This document shows positions 14,828-19,515 of a DNA stretch of 19,515 nucleotides, in pieces. The position numbers were made by a program, and so were the translations under genes. Position 1 is the stretch's first letter. Every line of letters begins with the position of its first letter. Source of the stretch: CAZJYC01 sp964550165 (lineage in GTDB: Bacteria > Acidobacteriota > Aminicenantia > Aminicenantales > Aminicenantaceae); the NCBI GenBank assembly GCA_964550165.1, contig CAZJYC010000046.1, positions 1 through 19,515 of the forward strand. Reading direction: 5' to 3'. The notes under the pieces were generated by a model. The model had not been told where the DNA came from, did not search any database, and saw only the letters and a program-made list of their open reading frames with translations.

Positions 14828-14873
14828 TTCTGTGAAAGTATCATCCTTTTTTTGTCATTCTGCCCTTCAGAAC

Positions 14874-17800
14874 TCACTTATCCTTCTTCGGATAGGGTGG
14901 AATCGAAGGAAGCTCTTTCTCCTTTGTCTTCAGTTCTTCCAGGACGACTTCAACGGCTTTGTTGAGCTGTTCATCAATCCCGGAATATTCCTTGGCCGGG
15001 TCATTGTCCACATAGATATCAGGCTCGACGCCAATGCCTTCGATAATCCATTCTTCTCCGTCCACGCTGTAAGAGGCGAACTCAGGTTTCATCAAATAGC
15101 CTCCGTCGACCAAGGGTAATGAGCCGCGAATCCCGACAACGCCTCCCCATGTTCGCTTCCCGATGAGCAATCCAAGTTTATACTTCTTGAACCGATAAGG
15201 AAAAATATCTCCATCCGAGGCTGAAAATTCATCGATCAAACAGACCTTTGGTCCGATCAAGATTTGCTCTGGGTCAGGGCGGGGAACTGTATCCCGAGAC
15301 ATGTCGACCATGGCTATCTCCCGCCGCAGCCGCTCGATAATCATCGGAGAAACGTTCCCTCCTCCGTTCCCACGGACATCGATGATGAGTCCCTTTTTGC
15401 GGAGCTGGGGATAAAAATGTTTCACAAACTCGTTCAATCCTTGAGGACCCATATCTGGAATGTGGATATAGCCGACTTTTCCCCCGGTGGTCTTTTCGAC
15501 TTTCTCGATGTTTCTTTGGACCCAGTTGTGATAATAGAGTGGGAGCTCATTCCTGACGGGAAGGACAACAACCTCCCGACTCCCCTTCTCTTCGGGAACA
15601 GAATTCACTTTGATTGTTACCTGCTTGCCGACTGTATTGAGCAGCGCTTCGTAAATGTCGGTCATGGCCTTTGTGGGTTTGCCGTTGACGGCAAGGATAT
15701 AATCCCCTTCTTTAATCCCGATTCCGATCTCAGTCAAGGGCGAGCGAAGCGACCTGTCCCAATCCTGGCCCTTCAGGATTTTCGAGATTCTGTAGGAACC
15801 TGTTTTTTCGTCGCGAACGATTTCGGCCCCCAGCATTCCAACATCAATCCTCTCCACCTGGGGAATATCTCCGCCCCCAACATAGGTATGGCCGACATTC
15901 AACTCTCCGATCATCTCTCCAATGACATAGGTCAAATCGGCCCGGCTTTGGACAGCTTCCGCCAAAGGTTGGTAACGAGCTTTCATCAACTCCCAATCCA
16001 CCCCGTGCATGTTGGGAGCGTAGAAGAAATATTTCATCTGCCGCCAGCATTCGTTAAAAATCTGGTTCCATTCCTCTTTCAAATCCAGAGTCATTTCCAT
16101 AGCCGAAAGATCCAGCTTATCAGTAATTTTAACCGGGGCTTGCGGCAGGTCGATGATCGCATATGACCTTTCTTGCGAGACCAGCATCTTTTTTTTATCC
16201 GCTGAGATTTCATAGCCGTTGATTTCTCCAAGGTCTGTCTCTTTGAGCTCTTTGAGGTCATAGACTTTCAAGGAAGCTGATCTATCCCTGTCCCCTCGTT
16301 TCATGTAATAAACCCTGTTGTCCACAGATGTGATCTGCCAGTAATTCGCAACCTCTACAGGCAGGGAGATGATGCGGTCTTTCAGCCCCTCCGGGTCAAC
16401 CCTGACCCGGCCTTCTGTCTCCGGGGATTTTTGGGCTTTCTCTTTTGCTTTCTTCTCCGGTTTTTCTTCAGGCTCTTTTCTCAAAGACACTTCATCGCTT
16501 TTGGGCTCGAAGGGGGACTTCACTTCCTTGGAAAGTGTAACCAGATAGACTCTCGACATGGAAAGATAGGCGAAATTCCATTCCACGCGGCTGTAAACAG
16601 GGTTGAAGTCTCTGTCAGAAACGAAAAAGAGATATGTTCCGTCTGAGCTGAAAGATGGGGAATAGGAATTGTACCAGCCTTCTGTAACCTCATAGGCTTT
16701 CTCGCTCTTGCAGTCATAAAGGTAAATTTTCATCATCGCATCCGCTTCAGGCCTGGCGTAGGCAATCCAGTTGCTGTCTGAAGACCAAGCATAATCCCGT
16801 ATCTCCCAGCGGCTGGCCTTGGCAACCTGGACAACCTTCTTGGTTTCCACCTCCACCGAATTGAGACGCAAAAGTTTGTCGCTCCAGAGAATTTTCCTGG
16901 AATCCGGCGACCAGCTCAGCTCATATTTGTAGGTATCGGCTCCTGTGGTCAGCTGCTGGGACTTTCCTGAGCCATCCTGAGGCATGATGTAGATTTCATC
17001 CTCTCCGCTGGTATCAGAGATGTAAGCAATCCAGCGGCCGTCAGGCGACCATTTGGAGTTTCGCTCATGAACGCTGGAGGTGTTGGTCAAATTGCGCGTG
17101 TTCCCGTATTTTGCAGGCACTGTGAAAATCTCGCCGCGCGCGCCGAAAAGGGCTCGATTCCCGTCAGGCGAAATTTCATAGTTGGTGATCCTGTCGCTGA
17201 CTTTCTCAATCCGGGTTCGGCTGGAAGGCATATCTTCGGAGATGTTCACCGTCACTTTTTCAGCCTTCTCTGTGGCCAGGTCAAACCGATAGATGTATCC
17301 GCCATTTTCAAAAACAATGGCTTCAGGCCCGAGGCTGGGAAACTTGATGTCGAAATCGGAAAAGTTTGTCAGTTTTTTTGTCTTCTTGCTCTCCAAATCA
17401 TAGACATAGAGGTTCATCCGTTTGTCTTCATCCCTGTCGGAGAGGAAATATATTTTGTTTCCGCTCCACATGGGGATGATATCCTGAGCCGGATCGTTGG
17501 TGATATTCTCGACTTTCTTTGTCTCAAAGTCGTAGATCCAGATGTCGTCAGCCATCCCGCCCCGGTAGCGCTTCCAGGTCCGGAATTCACGGAATACCCG
17601 GTTGTAGGCCATCTTCCTGTCGTCTGGAGAAAAGGAGCAAAATCCTCCTCTTGGTAGAGGAAGCTGCTCCGGGATTCCTCCCTCCACAGAAGCCAGATAC
17701 AGTTGTCCGTTAAAATCATTCCACTCCCGCATTCGAGAGCGGAAAGCGATGTGTTTGTTATCGTGCGTCCAGGCCATGACGATATTGTTCGGCCCCATCC

Positions 17801-18152
17801 GGTCTGAAACGTCATCCCGGCTGAGCGTAGGTGTGTAGGTCAGCCTCCTGGGAATTCCTCCTTCGCTGGGCATGAGGTAAACTTCCCGGTTTCCGTCATA
17901 CTCGCCGGTGAAAGCAATGTATTTTCCATCTGGAGAAAAGCGGGGGAAAACCTCAAAGCCCCTGTGGCTGGTCAGCTTCCTGGCTACACCGCCTTTGGAG
18001 GAAACCAGATAAAGGTCGCCCGCGTAGCTGAACACGATCTCGCCCCCAGAGATGGACGGGAAACGAAGAACGCGCGCCTCCTGAGTGGCAAGGGAGATTA
18101 AAGAAAATATAGCCAAAACAGAGAAAAGACATAAGAAAACCTTTGTTTTCAT
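14874..18152 (-). CDS. Secreted Tricorn-type S41 protease with beta-propeller and PDZ domains
   Basis: A 1092-residue protease. The start has a classic signal peptide (Lys-rich, then hydrophobic to about residue 22), and AAGGAGG lies five bases before the ATG. The first ~500 residues carry repeated WSPDG/FSPDG units (PD40/TolB type) forming propellers that would gate substrate entry. A charged Lys/Glu/Pro linker lies near 550-590. A core-1 helical region precedes GELNVGHTYVGGGD with catalytic His at about 755, then a PDZ domain (about 760-860, GIKEGDYILAVNGKP), then the S41 core with DVRGNGGG, the nucleophile region DEFSASDGD (Ser979, Asp980) and the downstream Glu near 1038 (IIEGIGVEPD). Archaeal Tricorn has Ser before the His; here it is Gly754. 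Export suggests peptide degradation in the periplasm or outside. Confidence 0.92.
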   Translation of the reverse strand: MKTKVFLCLFSVLAIFSLISLATQEARVLRFPSISGGEIVFSYAGDLYLVSSKGGVARKLTSHRGFEVFPRFSPDGKYIAFTGEYDGNREVYLMPSEGGIPRRLTYTPTLSRDDVSDRMGPNNIVMAWTHDNKHIAFRSRMREWNDFNGQLYLASVEGGIPEQLPLPRGGFCSFSPDDRKMAYNRVFREFRTWKRYRGGMADDIWIYDFETKKVENITNDPAQDIIPMWSGNKIYFLSDRDEDKRMNLYVYDLESKKTKKLTNFSDFDIKFPSLGPEAIVFENGGYIYRFDLATEKAEKVTVNISEDMPSSRTRIEKVSDRITNYEISPDGNRALFGARGEIFTVPAKYGNTRNLTNTSSVHERNSKWSPDGRWIAYISDTSGEDEIYIMPQDGSGKSQQLTTGADTYKYELSWSPDSRKILWSDKLLRLNSVEVETKKVVQVAKASRWEIRDYAWSSDSNWIAYARPEADAMMKIYLYDCKSEKAYEVTEGWYNSYSPSFSSDGTYLFFVSDRDFNPVYSRVEWNFAYLSMSRVYLVTLSKEVKSPFEPKSDEVSLRKEPEEKPEKKAKEKAQKSPETEGRVRVDPEGLKDRIISLPVEVANYWQITSVDNRVYYMKRGDRDRSASLKVYDLKELKETDLGEINGYEISADKKKMLVSQERSYAIIDLPQAPVKITDKLDLSAMEMTLDLKEEWNQIFNECWRQMKYFFYAPNMHGVDWELMKARYQPLAEAVQSRADLTYVIGEMIGELNVGHTYVGGGDIPQVERIDVGMLGAEIVRDEKTGSYRISKILKGQDWDRSLRSPLTEIGIGIKEGDYILAVNGKPTKAMTDIYEALLNTVGKQVTIKVNSVPEEKGSREVVVLPVRNELPLYYHNWVQRNIEKVEKTTGGKVGYIHIPDMGPQGLNEFVKHFYPQLRKKGLIIDVRGNGGGNVSPMIIERLRREIAMVDMSRDTVPRPDPEQILIGPKVCLIDEFSASDGDIFPYRFKKYKLGLLIGKRTWGGVVGIRGSLPLVDGGYLMKPEFASYSVDGEEWIIEGIGVEPDIYVDNDPAKEYSGIDEQLNKAVEVVLEELKTKEKELPSIPPYPKKDK

Positions 18153-18199
18153 GGTGCCTCCTTTTATTGCGAATCAAAAAATGCAAAAAAGAATTGTTG

Positions 18200-18228
18200 A
18201 ATATAGCACACTACCGAAAACGAGACAA
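18200..18228 (-). promoter_or_regulatory. Candidate promoter of the Tricorn-like operon
   Basis: On the minus strand TTGTCT (18228-18223), 17 bases, then TATATT (18205-18200) preceded by TGC, an extended -10. Transcription would begin near 18193, about 40 bases before the start codon. It lies between fold-back copy 2 and the gene. Confidence 0.6.
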
Positions 18229-18270
18229 GGGCATCTGCTTAAGAAAAAAGTATCATCATTTCAGCTATAG

Positions 18271-18565
18271 ATGGTTTGGGAAATCTCTTTGCTCCCCAGC
18301 AGATTTTTAACGCTATTCTCCGTTCGCTCTTCTCGGCGGCTGCAGAACGCTCCGGCTAAACGGTTCGAAAACACGCGGGCTTTGCCCCAGCGAGGCAAAT
18401 CCCGCTCGGTTTCAGGCTTCGCTCTCCTCTCCCTTCGGTCGAGGAACCGTGCCCGCTCAGGCTTCAAACGGTTTTTTCACCGCTTAGCCTCCGCGGGTAA
18501 CTTTTTAAAGAGAGAACTCCGAAGGCTAAATCTGCTATGGTCGCTGCAGCGATTTCCCAACCCAT
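18271..18565 (+). repeat. Fold-back intergenic element, copy 2
   Basis: A 295-base imperfect palindrome. Ends: 18271-18285 pairs with 18551-18565 over 15 positions with one mismatch. Inner arm: 18348-18372 pairs with 18471-18495, with GGCTAA, CGGT and GAAAAC segments paired and small internal loops. The centre holds a hairpin (18375-18405) and the conserved core (about 18403-18460), which matches copy 1 at about 10252-10308 with only a few differences. The left arm (about 18303-18372) matches the reverse complement of the right arm of copy 1 (10370-10433). The terminal arms share no sequence with those of copy 1. It sits just downstream of the AlkD-like gene and upstream of the Tricorn-like promoter. 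Confidence 0.8.
18375..18405 (+). other. Conserved-loop hairpin of fold-back copy 2
   Basis: GCGGGCTTTGC (18375-18385) pairs with GCAAATCCCGC (18395-18405) with one mismatch around CCCAGCGAG, the same loop as in copy 1. Two stem pairs are flipped C-G to G-C relative to copy 1. Confidence 0.75.
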
Positions 18566-18669
18566 TGATGCAGAATATTATCGTGGATTCTGTGATACCT
18601 TCGCTTAAAAGAAAAGCTCAAGGCAGTTGGCTTGAAAAAACGCGGCTTCTTTTTGTTGCCAGATGATAA

Positions 18670-19425
18670 TTATTTCTTTTTGCGAGTCCTGGAGAGAAGA
18701 CGCTTTCTTTTCTCCTTATCGAATCTTTCAATCGCATAGCGCAGGGTTGTCCGGGGGATAATCGGGCCATAGTGGAGCAAGAATTTTTCGAGCCTGAAGG
18801 AGGCATATTTTCCCGCTTCGCGGAGGAGCCAGCCGTTGGCTTTCTGAATTAAATCATCGTCATCCCTGAAAAGTGATTCGGCAATTTTATAGACTTCATC
18901 GAGAAGCTTTCCCCGTCGGGCCAGCCTGATGAAGGAGACAGAGGCTGCCCGGCGCACCCACCTGTTGCGCGAAAAAGGCCATCCCATTATCTTCGCTTGA
19001 AGCTGCGGGTACCTCAAGAGAAGGGAATCCATCACATTCGGGCAGAGAGAATCGACCGAAGCCCAGTTGTCGCAGTAATTCGAGGACAACCAGCCCTCAA
19101 TTTTCGAGAATAGTTTCTCGGGAAAATCGTGCTTGTATCTCAGAAGGAGAAGAGTCGCCAGGCCCTTGGCTTCGAGATAGGGATTGGGGAGGAGAATCTC
19201 ACACAGCTCGAGGGCATCCTCCACGGTCCAGAATGGCTTTATTCTTGCGTAAATTTCTTTGGCCAGCGCGCGCACGGCATCAGCCGGGAGCCCATAAATC
19301 TTAACGGATTCTTTGAAATATCGTTGTGCCTGTGTGGCCGTCTCGGGGTCCGCCTTCTCTCTGATCAAGGACAGCGCAAGCTTGGCGATTTGCTCAGGGG
19401 TTTCTTTTTTTACGCTTTTTGTCAT
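18670..19425 (-). CDS. AlkD-like DNA alkylation repair protein
   Basis: About 251 residues from the ATG at 19425, close to the usual AlkD length; an in-frame ATG at 19461 would add 12 residues, and neither has a strong ribosome-binding site. The protein is all-helical HEAT-like repeats. Family landmarks are PNPYLEAKGLATLLL, then NYCDNWASVDSLCPNV, where the Asp of SVD aligns with the catalytic Asp of Bacillus AlkD, then RNRWVRRAASVSFIRLARR and the C-terminal DDDLIQKANGWLLREAGKY. AlkD removes bulky or cationic N3/N7-alkylated purines without flipping the base. The C-terminus is very basic, which suits DNA binding. Some family members have no proven glycosylase activity, so the repair role is inferred. 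Confidence 0.87.
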   Translation of the reverse strand: MTKSVKKETPEQIAKLALSLIREKADPETATQAQRYFKESVKIYGLPADAVRALAKEIYARIKPFWTVEDALELCEILLPNPYLEAKGLATLLLLRYKHDFPEKLFSKIEGWLSSNYCDNWASVDSLCPNVMDSLLLRYPQLQAKIMGWPFSRNRWVRRAASVSFIRLARRGKLLDEVYKIAESLFRDDDDLIQKANGWLLREAGKYASFRLEKFLLHYGPIIPRTTLRYAIERFDKEKRKRLLSRTRKKK

Positions 19426-19515
19426 CGTCCGACTTTCCAATGGAAGCATCTTTTTCCCCATGATGAGAAAAGAGATTTGATAGAGTGAGGAATGGAGGAG
19501 CTGGTTTCCGTCCCT

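Larger units (their letters stand above)
18153..18669. other. 516-bp intergenic region between the Tricorn-like gene and the AlkD-like gene
   Basis: It holds the Tricorn-like operon promoter near its left end and fold-back copy 2 in the middle. The 12-base palindrome TCGCTGCAGCGA (18541-18552) overlaps the right terminal arm. From 18566 to 18669 nothing is recognised apart from the 3' flank of the AlkD-like gene. Confidence 0.7.

Noticed and set aside
14828..14873. TTCTG/CAGAA hairpin between the Tricorn-like and thioredoxin genes as a terminator
   Set aside because: The stem is only five pairs and the minus-strand side is followed by A-rich, not T-rich, sequence, so read-through into the thioredoxin gene is more likely.
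18261..18666. Arg/Ser/Leu-rich open frames through fold-back copy 2 as a possible basic protein
   Set aside because: Low-complexity translation of paired GC-rich arms; open on both strands; no start signal.
19462..19515. Start of a divergent plus-strand gene at the right edge (ATG at about 19491)
   Set aside because: Only eight codons are visible and the purine-rich stretch before the ATG is too close to act as a ribosome-binding site.

Overview
The window is a bacterial chromosome segment with balanced base composition and closely packed housekeeping genes. Nothing in it points to a phage, plasmid or insertion sequence. A secreted Tricorn-type protease with beta-propeller repeats, a PEGA-domain protein and a Tat-tagged TldD fit an Acidobacteriota/Aminicenantes-like organism. 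That placement is a guess from gene content, not from a marker gene.

Layout. (1) Positions 1-5144, minus strand: an overlapping operon ileS-lspA-lgt-rluD, perhaps continued by a gene cut off at the left edge. It joins isoleucyl-tRNA synthesis, two lipoprotein-maturation enzymes and rRNA pseudouridylation. (2) 5238-7065, minus strand: a membrane protein built from four YjgN/DUF898-like units, then a secreted helical-repeat plus PEGA protein, each with its own candidate promoter. (3) 7066-7646: a gap holding a 19-bp perfect palindrome over a -10 box, followed by a ribosome-binding site and a short, probably broken plus-strand gene. (4) 7647-10098, minus strand: nadC-nadB (NAD synthesis), driven by a near-consensus promoter so close to nadC that the mRNA should be leaderless. 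(5) 10161-10471: the first copy of a ~300-bp fold-back element. (6) 10743-13609, plus strand: tldD-tldE, with a Tat-type signal on TldD only. (7) 13622-18228, minus strand: Tricorn-like protease, zinc-ribbon thioredoxin, nitroreductase and a 45-residue membrane peptide, converging on tldE at a shared terminator. (8) 18271-18565: the second fold-back copy. (9) 18670-19461, minus strand: an AlkD-like DNA repair protein.

The most unusual content is the pair of fold-back elements. They share a nearly identical core and an internal hairpin whose stem differs between copies by paired (compensatory) changes. Their outermost stems are unrelated in sequence between copies, yet are base-paired within each copy. 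This suggests selection or a mechanism that maintains pairing, as for a structured RNA or a mobilised palindrome. Neither copy encodes a convincing protein.
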